Shown here: piece by piece, positions 52,394-61,544 of the stretch
Position numbering within the stretch: the first letter of the stretch is position 1
Layout: each line of letters begins with the position of its first letter
Assembly (NCBI RefSeq): GCF_022867805.1
Contig: NZ_JALIFO010000002.1
Span: forward strand, 584,093-648,092
Length of the DNA: 64,000 nt
Source of the DNA: Cuneatibacter sp. NSJ-177
Lineage (GTDB): Bacteria; Bacillota; Clostridia; Lachnospirales; Lachnospiraceae
Direction of reading: 5' to 3'
Notes under the pieces: model-generated
Told to the model about the DNA's origin: nothing
What the model saw: the letters and a program-made list of their open reading frames with translations, nothing else
Databases searched by the model: none
Made by a program: the position numbers and the translations under genes

Positions 52394-53761
52394 ATGAAAA
52401 AGCAACCGATCATCCGGATCCTCGCGCTTTTTTTGGCGTTCTGCCTTTTCGGTATGCCTCTGCCGGTTCTGGCGGGCACCGAAGAGGAAGTGCTGACCGA
52501 TCTCACGGTTCTGGAGGGCATGCCCGCCACGCCGTCCATCGAAGCCCCGAACGCTATTCTGATTGAAGCGAAAACCGGCACGATCCTATATGCAAAAGGG
52601 GCAAACGAGTCCCACTACCCGGCCAGCATTACCAAAGTGATGACTGCGCTGCTGACCATTGAAAATTGTTCTCTGGACGATGTTGTCACCTTTTCTTACC
52701 GCGCCACCCACGAGCTGGAAGACAACAGCAGCGGAATTGCCCGCACGGAAGGGGAAGAACTGTCGGTCCGCGACTGCCTCTACGGTCTTCTGGTGGCGTC
52801 CGCCAATGAAGTCGCTCAGGCTTTGGCGGAACACATCTCCGGCTCCCTGGAAGCCTTTGCGGATCGGATGAATGAAAAGGCGGCTGAGCTGGGCTGCACC
52901 AACACCCACTTCGCCAACCCTTCCGGCCTGAATGACCCGGAACATTACACGACTGCCCATGATATGGCCCTGATCATGCGGGCCGCCGTTTCCAATCCCA
53001 CCTTCCTGGAAATTAACTCCACCACCAGCTACACCATTCCTGCCACCAATAAGCACAAAGACACGCTTCCGATCACCATGAAGCATAAACTTCTCCTGCC
53101 TGGGTCCGGTCACTATGACTACGCTGTCGCGGGAAAGACCGGGTACACGTCTTTAGCCGGTTATACCCTGGTTACCTATGCGGTAAAGGATGATATGGAG
53201 CTGATCTGTGTGATTTTAGACGGACCGACCTCAGAATCCCGGTACACTTCAACCACCGCCCTATTTGACTATGGATTTAACCATTTTCAGATGTACCGTG
53301 TCTCACAGATCGACGATGGAACCCACTCCGGAATCGCCGCCTCCGACAACTCCTATCTGGACAACAGCATGCTGTCCCTGTCCGTATCGGCGGACGAATG
53401 GATTGTCCTGCCGGACTCTATCCCGGCAACCTCTCTGGAAACTCAGTTTTCCTGGAACGGAGGAGGGGACGGAAGCTCTCTGGCAACGGTCACTTATTCC
53501 TATCGCGGCGTCCCGGTCGGCACGGCCAATCTGACGGTAAAAACAGAGGAAGACTCCACTTTCCCCTACAACGGAGCATCGTTTGACAGTAAGGAACGCA
53601 GCAATATCAGTGTCTGGACGGTTGCCGGAATTCTCTTGATCGCAGCCGGCGCCCTCTTGGTTATCCTTCTTTTGGTCACACTCTTAAAGAGAAAGAAAAA
53701 ACACTTTTATTCCGCTCCCCGCTCCCGCAGAAAAAGACCCCGCTCCCGCGGCAGATACTGA
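52394..53761 (+). CDS. D-alanyl-D-alanine carboxypeptidase (DacF/PBP5-like)
   Basis: This 455-residue penicillin-binding protein trims the terminal D-Ala of peptidoglycan stem peptides. It has a signal peptide, active-site motifs S-I-T-K (SITKVM), SAN (VASANEVA) and KTG (AGKTGYTSLAG), a PBP5 C-terminal beta domain and, unlike classic secreted forms, a C-terminal membrane span followed by a basic tail rich in RSRRKRPRSRGR. The ribosome site AAGGAG lies 8 nt upstream. A terminator follows. Confidence 0.93.
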   Translation: MKKQPIIRILALFLAFCLFGMPLPVLAGTEEEVLTDLTVLEGMPATPSIEAPNAILIEAKTGTILYAKGANESHYPASITKVMTALLTIENCSLDDVVTFSYRATHELEDNSSGIARTEGEELSVRDCLYGLLVASANEVAQALAEHISGSLEAFADRMNEKAAELGCTNTHFANPSGLNDPEHYTTAHDMALIMRAAVSNPTFLEINSTTSYTIPATNKHKDTLPITMKHKLLLPGSGHYDYAVAGKTGYTSLAGYTLVTYAVKDDMELICVILDGPTSESRYTSTTALFDYGFNHFQMYRVSQIDDGTHSGIAASDNSYLDNSMLSLSVSADEWIVLPDSIPATSLETQFSWNGGGDGSSLATVTYSYRGVPVGTANLTVKTEEDSTFPYNGASFDSKERSNISVWTVAGILLIAAGALLVILLLVTLLKRKKKHFYSAPRSRRKRPRSRGRY

Positions 53762-53763
53762 GA

Positions 53764-53797
53764 CAAAAAGAACCCGCCGCAAGGCAGGTTCTTTTTG
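53764..53797 (+). terminator. Terminator of the carboxypeptidase gene
   Basis: CAAAAAGAACC and GGTTCTTTTTG form the stem around a 12-nt loop; the distal arm supplies the T-tract. Confidence 0.85.
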
Positions 53798-54020
53798 TGA
53801 GAAAGGAGAGGGTTATAAGGTCTTGTGGATGAGGCAAGAACCTTATTGGAAAACTATATAAACAACTTTTTTGTTGTTACATACAGTATAACCAAGAAAC
53901 ATGACGGTTATGTGTCCTGCCTCTTAAGGATTCCGAAATTTTAAAAAGAAAATCGAAACAGAATCGAAACTAGGAAGGAACACAAGCAGGCAGAAACCAT
54001 TCGTAACAGGTCCCCATCTG

Positions 54021-54977
54021 TCATGATCTTCCTTTTTTTCTCCGATCCCTGCGTCTCGACCGAATCTGTTCCTTCTTTTCCCTTAATTTCTGAACTGCTT
54101 CCTCATCGGCCGGCTTAATCGTTTTCACCGCAAACACCCGTCCGTCCGGGGTCTTTTTTATTCTGATTTTTCCTTTGATATAACCATGCCTCGGACACTG
54201 CACCAAAGAAAGGTACACATTGGTCCCGGCGGAAAACCAGCGGATCCGTTTCCACACCGGCAATCCGCATCGGCTACATCTCATCGAGTTCACCACCCGG
54301 TCCATCATGGCTTCTTCTTTCGTCGAAAAGCTTTTTGAGACAAACTTCGTATAGGTGCCAAAATCCCGGTAAATCTCTTCCTGGCGGCAGGTGGGAATCC
54401 GGTGATAGTCCACAGATTCATAGCGGCTCACCTCTTCAAGATCCATCCGTTTCATCACCTCAGCCGTATAGTACGTGTCGTCAAAGGCCCGATGAAATGG
54501 GATCGTTTTCTCAATTCCCAAATATTCCACCGCCTGCTCCAAGGCCAGCCTGCTTTTTCCGTCATCGTAGAGAAGACTGAACATTTTCTGCAGATCATAA
54601 AAAAACAGAGGATTGGGCAGCGTATTTTTGATCCGGTAATAATCCATATTCCGTTGTAATTCATTTAAATCCAGGCTTCCCCAGGTCACAAACTTGAAGT
54701 CCTCCCCGCACCATTCTAAGAAATCACGGATCACGGGGGAAAAGGTCCTGGCTTTATCCAGCTCCTCCTGCTCCATATGGATCACTTCCTTGGTGCGAAA
54801 ATGGAGGCGGCGGTAGACCAGCGGCCGGATCACTTCCTGAAACCGTCCAATTTCTTTTTTTTCTTCGTCCAGCTTGATCGCGCCGATCTCCACAATCTCA
54901 AAGGGAAGTTTCGGATTTTCTTTTTCCTTCCCTTGCGGGCACTGGTTCCATTCCAGATCAAAGATTACATAGTTCAT
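54021..54977 (-). CDS. DEDDh-type 3'-5' exonuclease
   Basis: The N-terminal 200 residues of this 318-residue protein form an RNase T/DnaQ-like domain: VIFDLEWNQ (D-x-E), EIVEIGAIKLD, FVTWGSLDLNEL and HRAFDDTYYTAEVM (H-x4-D). It resembles KapD-type or ERI-1-like exonucleases. The C-terminal part has a possible zinc knuckle (MRCSRCGLPVWKR ... QCPRHG) and a very basic end (RSRRRDRRKKGRS), which may hold RNA. The substrate is unknown. Confidence 0.85.
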   Translation of the reverse strand: MNYVIFDLEWNQCPQGKEKENPKLPFEIVEIGAIKLDEEKKEIGRFQEVIRPLVYRRLHFRTKEVIHMEQEELDKARTFSPVIRDFLEWCGEDFKFVTWGSLDLNELQRNMDYYRIKNTLPNPLFFYDLQKMFSLLYDDGKSRLALEQAVEYLGIEKTIPFHRAFDDTYYTAEVMKRMDLEEVSRYESVDYHRIPTCRQEEIYRDFGTYTKFVSKSFSTKEEAMMDRVVNSMRCSRCGLPVWKRIRWFSAGTNVYLSLVQCPRHGYIKGKIRIKKTPDGRVFAVKTIKPADEEAVQKLREKKEQIRSRRRDRRKKGRS

Positions 54978-55025
54978 AAGCGTTCCTTAGATTTGTTTAT
55001 TCTAATACGGAAAAACGAGGTATTA

Positions 55026-55061
55026 GGCCAGTATCATGTCTTACGACATTATACCATGTCT
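55026..55061. repeat. 36-bp direct repeat, copy 1
   Basis: The unit starts GGCCAGTATC, contains the small palindrome ATGTCTTACGACAT and ends CCATGTCT. It is followed by a further palindrome ATGTCTTCGACAT that begins inside its end. Confidence 0.75.
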
Positions 55062-55108
55062 TCGACATTGTATCGCTCCGCTTGGGATGGCCACTACGCT
55101 TCGCTTCG

Positions 55109-55144
55109 GGCCGGTATCATGTCTTACGACATTATACCATGTCT
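55109..55144. repeat. 36-bp direct repeat, copy 2
   Basis: This copy differs from the unit at 55026 in a single base (GGCCGG for GGCCAG). The two are 83 bp apart start to start. Confidence 0.75.
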
Positions 55145-55349
55145 CCCCCAAAAAGGGAACTTTCTCGGTCTTTATTTTTTTCCGCGCAAATTCTTCTTTA
55201 TTTCGTTTGCGTTTTCATGTATACTAGAGGAAAACGGAACGAAAAGCCAGCGCGGCGACTAATGCCGCGAGGTTTTTTCATGTCTTCGGAAGCGCAGGCC
55301 CCTGCCTGATGGTTCCGACATTATTTTTTACCGTAGATGAGGGGAAGCT

Positions 55350-57152
55350 ATGGACATCCTATCTTTTTTGCCGCTCTTTGCCGGCATCGGCCTGTTCCTG
55401 TACGGAATGAACCTGCTGGCCAAGGCGATTGAGCGTTTGGCAGGCGCCAAACTGGAAAAAACTCTGGAAACACTGACCAGCAACAAATGGAAGGGCCTGG
55501 CCCTTGGCACAGGCGTCACCGCAATCATCCAGAGTTCTGCCGCCACCACGATCACCGTGGTCGGATTCGTCAACGCCGGCATGATGAAACTAACCCAGGC
55601 GCTCCCGGTTATCTTCGGAGCCAACATCGGTTCTACCGCCACCGCCCAGATTCTTCGTCTGGGAGATTTGGAATCCGGCGGTCTTTTTCTTTCCTTATTA
55701 AAGCCCTCCGCTTTCGCACCGATTATCATTGCCGTCGGAGCCGGCATTATGCTGATGGCCAAACGAAAAAAGACGAAAAATATCGCCAATCTTTTACTTG
55801 GCTTCGGCATTTTATTCTGGGGTATGACCACCATGGAGAACACCCTGTCGCCTTTGCGGAACGATCCCAATTTTCAAAAACTTTTCCTGGCGTTTGAAAA
55901 TCCGCTTCTCGGTATTTTAGTCGGCGCACTGGTTACTGCTGTGATTCAGAGCTCCTCGGCTTCCGTCGGTATCCTGCAGGCGCTCTCGTCCACAGGGACC
56001 GTCTCCTTTGCCATGGCGTTTCCCCTGATTCTCGGCCAGAATATCGGCAAATGTCTCGCCGTGATCCTGGCAAGCTTCGGCACCAGCCGGAATTCCAAGC
56101 GCGCCGTGCTGGTTCATCTTCTCTTCAATATTTTTGGCGTCATCCTCTTTGCCTGCGGCATGTATGGGTTAAACGCCGTCTTCCACTTTACCTTTTTCAG
56201 TGAAATCGTGAACCGCGGCGACATTGCCACCATTCACACGGGATTTAACTTAATCACTGCTTTGGTCCTGATGCCTTTCGTCAATGCGCTGGCCAGACTT
56301 TCCGAACACCTGATCAAAGAAGATGAATCCCTTCATACCAGCCATGCCCTGGATTACCTGGACGAGCTGTTCTTGAAAAACCCCGGCGTCGCCCTGGAGC
56401 AATGTAAGAAAGTGCTCTACAGCATGGGGGACTCCATTCAGGAAAACCTGACGATAGCGGAGAGCCTTCTCCTGGACAAATATGACCTTCGCCAACTGGC
56501 CCAGTTGGAAGAAAATGAACGGTTTCTGGATAAGTGTGAGGCATCCTTGGGAGAATATCTGGTAAAAGTCACCAGACACAGCCTGTCGGAGCAGGAGTCC
56601 CACGAGGCCACGGAAATCCTCCAATGTGTCAGCGATTACGAGCGGATCGGCGACTACTGCGTCAATATCTCGGAAACCGCCGAATACATGTCGGAAACCA
56701 ATATCGCATTTACCGAACAGGGGATGCGCGAGGCCCGAATCCTTTTTGAGGCCGTGCACAATATTGTCAATGAAACCCTGGCTGCATTCCAAACCGAGGA
56801 GAAAGACCATATTTCCTCTGTGGAACCGCTGGAAGAAGCCATTGACGCGATTATCGCCGAGCTGAGAAACCACCATATTGAGCGGCTGCAAAAAGGGACC
56901 TGCGCCGTTGATACTGGGATTTCGTTTATCGAACTGCTGAACAACGTCGAGCGAATCTCCGACCATTGTTCCAATATCGCAGTCTATATCGTTCAAAAGC
57001 AAAAAGTGGATGAAGACTTTGACCGCCACAGTTATCTGAAAGCCGTCCACCGCGGAGAGCTGGCCGGGTATCAGGAGCGTTTTAACAAATACTGTGAGCA
57101 GTACCTGGTTCCCCTCCTGGAAAACAAACCCAAGAAGGAAGGAAAGTCATGA
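55350..57152 (+). CDS. Na/Pi cotransporter with C-terminal PhoU-like domain
   Basis: This 600-residue membrane protein has two Na/Pi repeats, each with the QSSAAT or QSSSAS motif (TAIIQSSAATTITVVG; TAVIQSSSASVGILQA), then a cytoplasmic PhoU-like helical domain (residues 350-590) with ERIGDYCVNISE and ERISDHCSNIAVYI. It couples sodium to phosphate movement; the PhoU part probably senses phosphate status. Its stop overlaps the start of a PTS IIA gene by 4 bp. Confidence 0.93.
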   Translation: MDILSFLPLFAGIGLFLYGMNLLAKAIERLAGAKLEKTLETLTSNKWKGLALGTGVTAIIQSSAATTITVVGFVNAGMMKLTQALPVIFGANIGSTATAQILRLGDLESGGLFLSLLKPSAFAPIIIAVGAGIMLMAKRKKTKNIANLLLGFGILFWGMTTMENTLSPLRNDPNFQKLFLAFENPLLGILVGALVTAVIQSSSASVGILQALSSTGTVSFAMAFPLILGQNIGKCLAVILASFGTSRNSKRAVLVHLLFNIFGVILFACGMYGLNAVFHFTFFSEIVNRGDIATIHTGFNLITALVLMPFVNALARLSEHLIKEDESLHTSHALDYLDELFLKNPGVALEQCKKVLYSMGDSIQENLTIAESLLLDKYDLRQLAQLEENERFLDKCEASLGEYLVKVTRHSLSEQESHEATEILQCVSDYERIGDYCVNISETAEYMSETNIAFTEQGMREARILFEAVHNIVNETLAAFQTEEKDHISSVEPLEEAIDAIIAELRNHHIERLQKGTCAVDTGISFIELLNNVERISDHCSNIAVYIVQKQKVDEDFDRHSYLKAVHRGELAGYQERFNKYCEQYLVPLLENKPKKEGKS

Positions 57153-57598
57153 ACATACCCGCTCTCACCGCCGCCGATATTCATTACCTTCCGCCGGCAG
57201 TAAGCTGGCAGGACGCCATCCGCCTAAGTCTTCTCCCGCTCCTCGAAAGAGGCGCGGCAGACCCGGAATACGCGGATGCGATTATTCAAAACACATTGGA
57301 ATTCGGCCCCTACTATATTCTGCTCCCGGAAATCGCTTTGATTCACGGCCGTCCGGAGCAGGGTGCCCGATCGGAAGGGCTGGCTGTAACGGGATTTTCC
57401 GCGCCGGTTGAGTTTCCGGAGAACCGGCCGGTCCGGTTAGTTTTCGCTATGACTGCGTTGGACAGTGAAAATCATCTGTCCGTTATGGCTTACCTTTCTC
57501 GCCTGCTCTCGGATGAAGAACGCGTGAAAAAGTTGCTTTCCGCTGCCAGCGCGGAGGAACTTTGCGCCGTCTGCCTGTCCGATTTGCCGATTCCGTGA
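57149..57598 (+). CDS. PTS EIIA component, ascorbate/mannitol type
   Basis: This 149-residue protein is of the PTS EIIA-2 family, closest by eye to UlaC/SgcA-type proteins: VSWQDAIRLSLLPLLERGAA, IIQNTLEFGPYYILLPEIAL, then the phosphohistidine region IHGRPEQGA. It would pass phosphate from HPr to the IIB protein encoded 142 bp later. It is translationally coupled to the Na/Pi transporter, an unusual pairing. Confidence 0.87.
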   Translation: MNIPALTAADIHYLPPAVSWQDAIRLSLLPLLERGAADPEYADAIIQNTLEFGPYYILLPEIALIHGRPEQGARSEGLAVTGFSAPVEFPENRPVRLVFAMTALDSENHLSVMAYLSRLLSDEERVKKLLSAASAEELCAVCLSDLPIP

Positions 57599-57628
57599 GA
57601 ATCCGGTCAAAAAACGGCAAAAAAAGTG

Positions 57629-57656
57629 TTTACATCTTCAAAATCCATGCTATAGT
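57629..57656 (+). promoter_or_regulatory. Promoter before the PTS IIB-transketolase operon
   Basis: TTTACA (57629-57634) and TATAGT (57651-57656) are 16 bp apart, so IIB and the transketolase genes may be transcribed separately from IIA. Confidence 0.6.
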
Positions 57657-57740
57657 ATTATCGGAGTGATTCGCGGCAACCGCCAAAGCCTCGTGGGATT
57701 GGCTTGGCTCTTGCTTTGCGGGAATAAAGGAGAGGAAAAA

Positions 57741-58019
57741 ATGGCAATACAAAGAATTCTTTGCTGCTGCGCCTCCGGCGTGGGGTCGTCCCTGCTGATG
57801 CGGATGAATGTTGAACAAGCTTTGAAGGCGATGGGAAAAACAGGAATTACCGTGCGCCATTCATCCCTGGACAACGCATCCGCCGAGAACGCTGATTTGT
57901 TCATCGTAGGCGGAGATCTGGAAAAGTTTGCCGGAAAGCTCCCAAAGGTCATCGTGCTTTCCAATATAATGTCGATGCCGGAACTCACAGAGAAGCTTGC
58001 GAAGGCTTTTCACGAATAG
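57741..58019 (+). CDS. PTS EIIB component, lactose/ascorbate type
   Basis: This 92-residue protein has the phosphocysteine loop CCCASGVGSSLLM (C10 the likely phosphorylated residue) and the IVGGDLEKFA strand region of UlaB-like IIB proteins. The start at 57741 follows GGAGAGG; a longer frame is not supported. It precedes transketolase by 20 bp with no IIC membrane gene between them. Confidence 0.88.
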   Translation: MAIQRILCCCASGVGSSLLMRMNVEQALKAMGKTGITVRHSSLDNASAENADLFIVGGDLEKFAGKLPKVIVLSNIMSMPELTEKLAKAFHE

Positions 58020-58039
58020 AAGAATCTGGAGGTCAAATC

Positions 58040-58894
58040 ATGGAGAAAAAGGAACTGCAGGCATGTAAGATCCATTCCGCAAAGGTGCGTCTGGATGTCC
58101 TGAAGATGCTGAAATGGAGAAGGTACGGCCATCTGGGCGGCGCCATGTCCATCATTGAGCTTCTTTCCGTCCTGTACAACCGTCACCTGCGCCACGACGC
58201 GAAAAATCCGAACTGGGAAGACCGGGATTATCTGGTATTGTCCAAGGGACACGCCGGCCCCGCCCTTTACGCGACGCTGGCCGAACAGGGCTATTTTGAC
58301 AAAGATATGCTGTTTACCCTGAACGAAGGCGGCACCAAACTTCCGTCCCATCCCGATAAAACCAAGACGCCCGGAGTGGACGCCACCACCGGTTCCCTCG
58401 GCCAGGGCACTTCCCTGGCGGCTGGTCTGGGTTATACGCTGCGTCTGGAGCACTCCGGCCAGAAAGTCTATTTGATTGCCGGCGACGGTGAGCTGAACGA
58501 AGGTCAGTGCTGGGAAGCTTTCCAGTTTATCGCCTCTCACAAACTGAATGAGGTCATTGTTTTCATCGACGAAAACAAGCGCCAGCTCGACGGCTGGACG
58601 GAAAATATTATCCGCCAGTTTGATATTGCGGAAAAGATGCGCGCTTTTGGCTTTTACACCGTACGCTGCGACGGTTCCGATGAGGAAGCGATCGATAAAG
58701 CAATCGAGGAAGTAAAGGGTGTAAAAGATCAGGCGGTCTGCGTCGTCATGAATACGATCAAAGGCCAGGGATCCCCCTACTGGGAAGCTCTGGTGGACAA
58801 CCACGCACCGAAATTCAACGCCGAAGCCGACGCTGCGACCGATGAAGATATCGCCCGCATCGAGGCCTGGCTGAAAGAAAACGGAGGGCTGTAA
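58040..58894 (+). CDS. Transketolase, N-terminal subunit
   Basis: This 284-residue half-enzyme carries the thiamine-diphosphate binding part: KGHAGPALYATLAEQGYF, TGSLGQGTSLAAGLGYTLR and GDGELNEGQCWEAFQFIASHKLNEV, in which GDG starts the TPP motif. It works with the next gene product as a split transketolase of the pentose phosphate pathway or of a sugar-specific pathway fed by the PTS. Confidence 0.94.
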   Translation: MEKKELQACKIHSAKVRLDVLKMLKWRRYGHLGGAMSIIELLSVLYNRHLRHDAKNPNWEDRDYLVLSKGHAGPALYATLAEQGYFDKDMLFTLNEGGTKLPSHPDKTKTPGVDATTGSLGQGTSLAAGLGYTLRLEHSGQKVYLIAGDGELNEGQCWEAFQFIASHKLNEVIVFIDENKRQLDGWTENIIRQFDIAEKMRAFGFYTVRCDGSDEEAIDKAIEEVKGVKDQAVCVVMNTIKGQGSPYWEALVDNHAPKFNAEADAATDEDIARIEAWLKENGGL

Positions 58895-58896
58895 GC

Positions 58897-59847
58897 ATGT
58901 GGAAATTAGCGATGGATGGAAAGGATCAGGAGCTTCGGGCCGTATTTGCCGACACCTTAAACGCCCTGATCGATGAAAATGAAAAAGTGTTTGTCATGGA
59001 TGCCGACTTGGCCGGTGCATCCAAGTTTGGAAAAGTTCAGAAAGCCCATCCGGATAACTTTCTGAATATGGGAATCTCCGAGGCGAATATGATGTGCGCG
59101 GCCGCCGGCATGTCGATGCGTGGATACGTGCCGTTTGTCCATACCTTCGCGCCTTTTGCCGCCAGACGTTCCCTGGACCAGATTTTCCTCTCCGGCGCCT
59201 ACGCCAAAAATACGATCAACATCTACGGTTCCGATCCCGGCGTGTGCGTGGCCGCCAACGGCGGTACCCACACTTCCTTTGAGGACGTAGCCATCATGCG
59301 GACGATTCCGGAAGCCATGGTTTTTGACCCGGCCGACGGCGCTCAGCTTGCCTGGCTGATCCGGGAGCTGGTTCCCTTAAAAGGAGTGCACTATATCCGC
59401 GCCAACCGGAAAAACACCGTGAATATCTATGCCGAAGGCTCCACTTTCACGATTGGAAAGGGAAATATCCTCCGGGAAGGTTCCGACGTTCTCCTCATTG
59501 CGATGGGCGAAGTCCTGCACGATGCGATCTACGCGGCGGAAGAATTGGCTGCCGAGGGAATTTCCGTGGAAGTCGTGGATATGTTCACGGTAAAACCGCT
59601 GGATTCCGAGTTGATCTTAAGGGAAGCTGCCGGCAAAAAGCTGGTCGTTACCTTTGAAAATCACAGTATCATCGGCGGACTGGGCGGCGCTGTCGCCGAG
59701 GTTATGGCCGAGGGAGGCTGCGGTGTAAAACTGAAACGGATCGGCGTAAACGACCAGTTCGGCCAGGTTGGAACGCTCTCCTATTTAAAGAGCGCCTTTG
59801 GCTTGACTCAGGAGAATTGTGTAAAGGTGATCAAAGAGAATCTGTAG
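58897..59847 (+). CDS. Transketolase, C-terminal subunit
   Basis: This 316-residue second half has the pyrimidine-binding domain: DLAGASKFGKVQKAHPDNFLNMGISEANMM, with the catalytic glutamate in ISEANM, PFVHTFAPFAARRSLDQI, and the C-terminal transketolase domain (VEVVDMFTVKPLD, FENHSIIGGLGGAVAEVMAE). It starts 3 bp after the N-terminal subunit and is closed by a terminator. Confidence 0.94.
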   Translation: MWKLAMDGKDQELRAVFADTLNALIDENEKVFVMDADLAGASKFGKVQKAHPDNFLNMGISEANMMCAAAGMSMRGYVPFVHTFAPFAARRSLDQIFLSGAYAKNTINIYGSDPGVCVAANGGTHTSFEDVAIMRTIPEAMVFDPADGAQLAWLIRELVPLKGVHYIRANRKNTVNIYAEGSTFTIGKGNILREGSDVLLIAMGEVLHDAIYAAEELAAEGISVEVVDMFTVKPLDSELILREAAGKKLVVTFENHSIIGGLGGAVAEVMAEGGCGVKLKRIGVNDQFGQVGTLSYLKSAFGLTQENCVKVIKENL

Positions 59848-59876
59848 TTTAGGAACCCCGCCGAACGAGTGAAAGG

Positions 59877-59920
59877 AAAAAGTTGCCTGCGGTCCAAGAT
59901 CATCCGCAGACAACTTTTTT
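59877..59920. terminator. Bidirectional terminator after transketolase
   Basis: AAAAAGTTG-CCTGCGG and CCGCAG-A-CAACTTTTTT pair around an 11-nt loop, serving the transketolase and the convergent ABC operon. Confidence 0.85.
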
Positions 59921-59967
59921 AATTGTTCTTCCAAATACGAAGTTTGCCCGGAAAAACAAGAGAAGCC

Positions 59968-60684
59968 TTACTCCTTCACCTGCGCGCCCAGCTGCAAGAG
60001 CCCGCCAATCCCAAAGAACAAGACCGCCCCGGCCAAAAGGATTCCGATGGTGAGCCCAAAGGAACTGCCGATCCGCACAAAAAATACCGCCAGCTTTTCC
60101 GCCAACCCAACGTTAAACTCCAACAGCGCAGGAAGCAGGACAAACAAGCCGACCGGCAGGCCAACGGAAAGTCCGATGGTCACCGCTTTTCCTCCCCGGT
60201 AGGAGAGCGCTGCCAGAAGATATCCAAAACTGTAAAGCATCAGGTATGCAGCAAGCAGGATCACAAAATTCATTGGGATATGAGCGAAAATTCCATCTTC
60301 CCACTGATAGAGCTGCACCAGCACAGGCCGGTAGGCGGTAAGATCCAAAGCCCGGTTGATCAGCGTCGCAAAAGAGGCTAACAACGTATCCATCATGGCC
60401 ATCCCGGCACAGAGAATGGCATAGGAAATACACTGGGATTTCAGGATTGTCTTCCGGCCCACGCCACCCTGGATCAAAAAGTAAAAGTCTTCCTTAAACG
60501 AACAGCAGCCAATCACAAAGACGCAGATCAGTGTTGCCGATTCCATGCCGCCAAATCCTCCAGCATGGAGTACCCGGCTAAAAACCGTCATAAACACCAA
60601 CAGCAGGATAATAACCAGATAAAAGGATCCGACCTCTCGTTTCATTGCGTTGAGCTGATAATAAATTGCTCCTTTTTGTTTCAT
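59968..60684 (-). CDS. ABC transporter permease-like membrane protein
   Basis: This 238-residue protein has six spans and begins MKQKGAIYYQLNAMKREVG. It overlaps the ATPase gene by 4 bp and is the expected membrane partner in a YtrA-type operon (regulator, ATPase, membrane protein). In this family such systems respond to cell-wall-active agents; the cargo is unknown. Confidence 0.82.
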   Translation of the reverse strand: MKQKGAIYYQLNAMKREVGSFYLVIILLLVFMTVFSRVLHAGGFGGMESATLICVFVIGCCSFKEDFYFLIQGGVGRKTILKSQCISYAILCAGMAMMDTLLASFATLINRALDLTAYRPVLVQLYQWEDGIFAHIPMNFVILLAAYLMLYSFGYLLAALSYRGGKAVTIGLSVGLPVGLFVLLPALLEFNVGLAEKLAVFFVRIGSSFGLTIGILLAGAVLFFGIGGLLQLGAQVKE

Positions 60685-61544
60685 ACTTCTCCCTCCTCAC
60701 CGGTCAGCCGGACAAAAAGCTTTTGCAAATCCATCTTGGACAGCTCCAGCCCCTCCGGAAGTGTATTCGGACTCTTTTCTCCCCAGAAATATGCTGCTTT
60801 CAGCCCGCCGAAACTTTCTTCGGCAATCACCGGCCGTCCCTGCTTATAGCGGTCCACATCCGCCGCTTTTCCGGAAACCGCATAACCCTGCTCCAGCAGT
60901 TCCTCCCGTGATCCCTGGTAGATCAGCTTTCCTTTTCGTATCAGCAGCACATCCTCAATCACATTGGCCACTTCCTCAATCAGATGGGTGGAGATCACGG
61001 CCGTAAACGGACGTTCCATGTACTTTTCCAGAAAGATCCGGTAAAACAGTTCCCGGTGATTGGCATCCAGTCCGAGTACCGGTTCGTCAAAAAAGATAAT
61101 CGGATTGTTGGAAGAAAGAGCCATGATAATTTTAAAGATCGAACGGTATCCGGTGGACAGCTTATTCACTTTGGTCTTCATCGAAAGGCGGAACTTCTCC
61201 GCCAGGCTGTCAGCGTACTTTCTGTCAAAGTGCGGGTACAGTTTTTCACCGTAGCGGAATGCTTCCCTAACCTTCATCCCATCCGGATAAAGATCCAGTT
61301 CACTCATCAGATAAATCTTTCCCATCGCATCCTCAGACTTCAAGACCGGATTTCCATCCACCTTGGCCGCGCCCTGGTCGGGGAAAATCCAACCGGCTAA
61401 TATCTTTAGGAGGGTGCTCTTCCCGGCCCCATTTCGCCCTAAAAGCCCATAAATTTTATTTTCTTCCAAGGTAAAACCGACGTCGTCCAGCGCCCTGATC
61501 GATCCATAGCTCTTCCCGATTCCCCTTGCTTCAATTCTGCTCAT
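60681..61544 (-). CDS. ABC transporter ATPase (YtrB-like)
   Basis: This 287-residue ATPase has Walker A GRNGAGKST and Walker B IIFFDEPVLGLD. The signature loop is degenerate (KLSTGYRSIFKI, where LSGGQ is expected), as in many YtrB/BcrA-like ATPases of this group. It starts at 61544 after GAGGGG, overlapping the GntR gene by 14 bp. Confidence 0.9.
   Translation of the reverse strand: MSRIEARGIGKSYGSIRALDDVGFTLEENKIYGLLGRNGAGKSTLLKILAGWIFPDQGAAKVDGNPVLKSEDAMGKIYLMSELDLYPDGMKVREAFRYGEKLYPHFDRKYADSLAEKFRLSMKTKVNKLSTGYRSIFKIIMALSSNNPIIFFDEPVLGLDANHRELFYRIFLEKYMERPFTAVISTHLIEEVANVIEDVLLIRKGKLIYQGSREELLEQGYAVSGKAADVDRYKQGRPVIAEESFGGLKAAYFWGEKSPNTLPEGLELSKMDLQKLFVRLTGEEGEV

Larger units (their letters stand above)
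54978..55349. other. Intergenic region with repeats, upstream of the Na/Pi gene
   Basis: No gene is evident in these 372 bases. They contain two 36-bp direct repeats with small internal palindromes and, at the right, the leader of the Na/Pi cotransporter gene. Confidence 0.6.
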
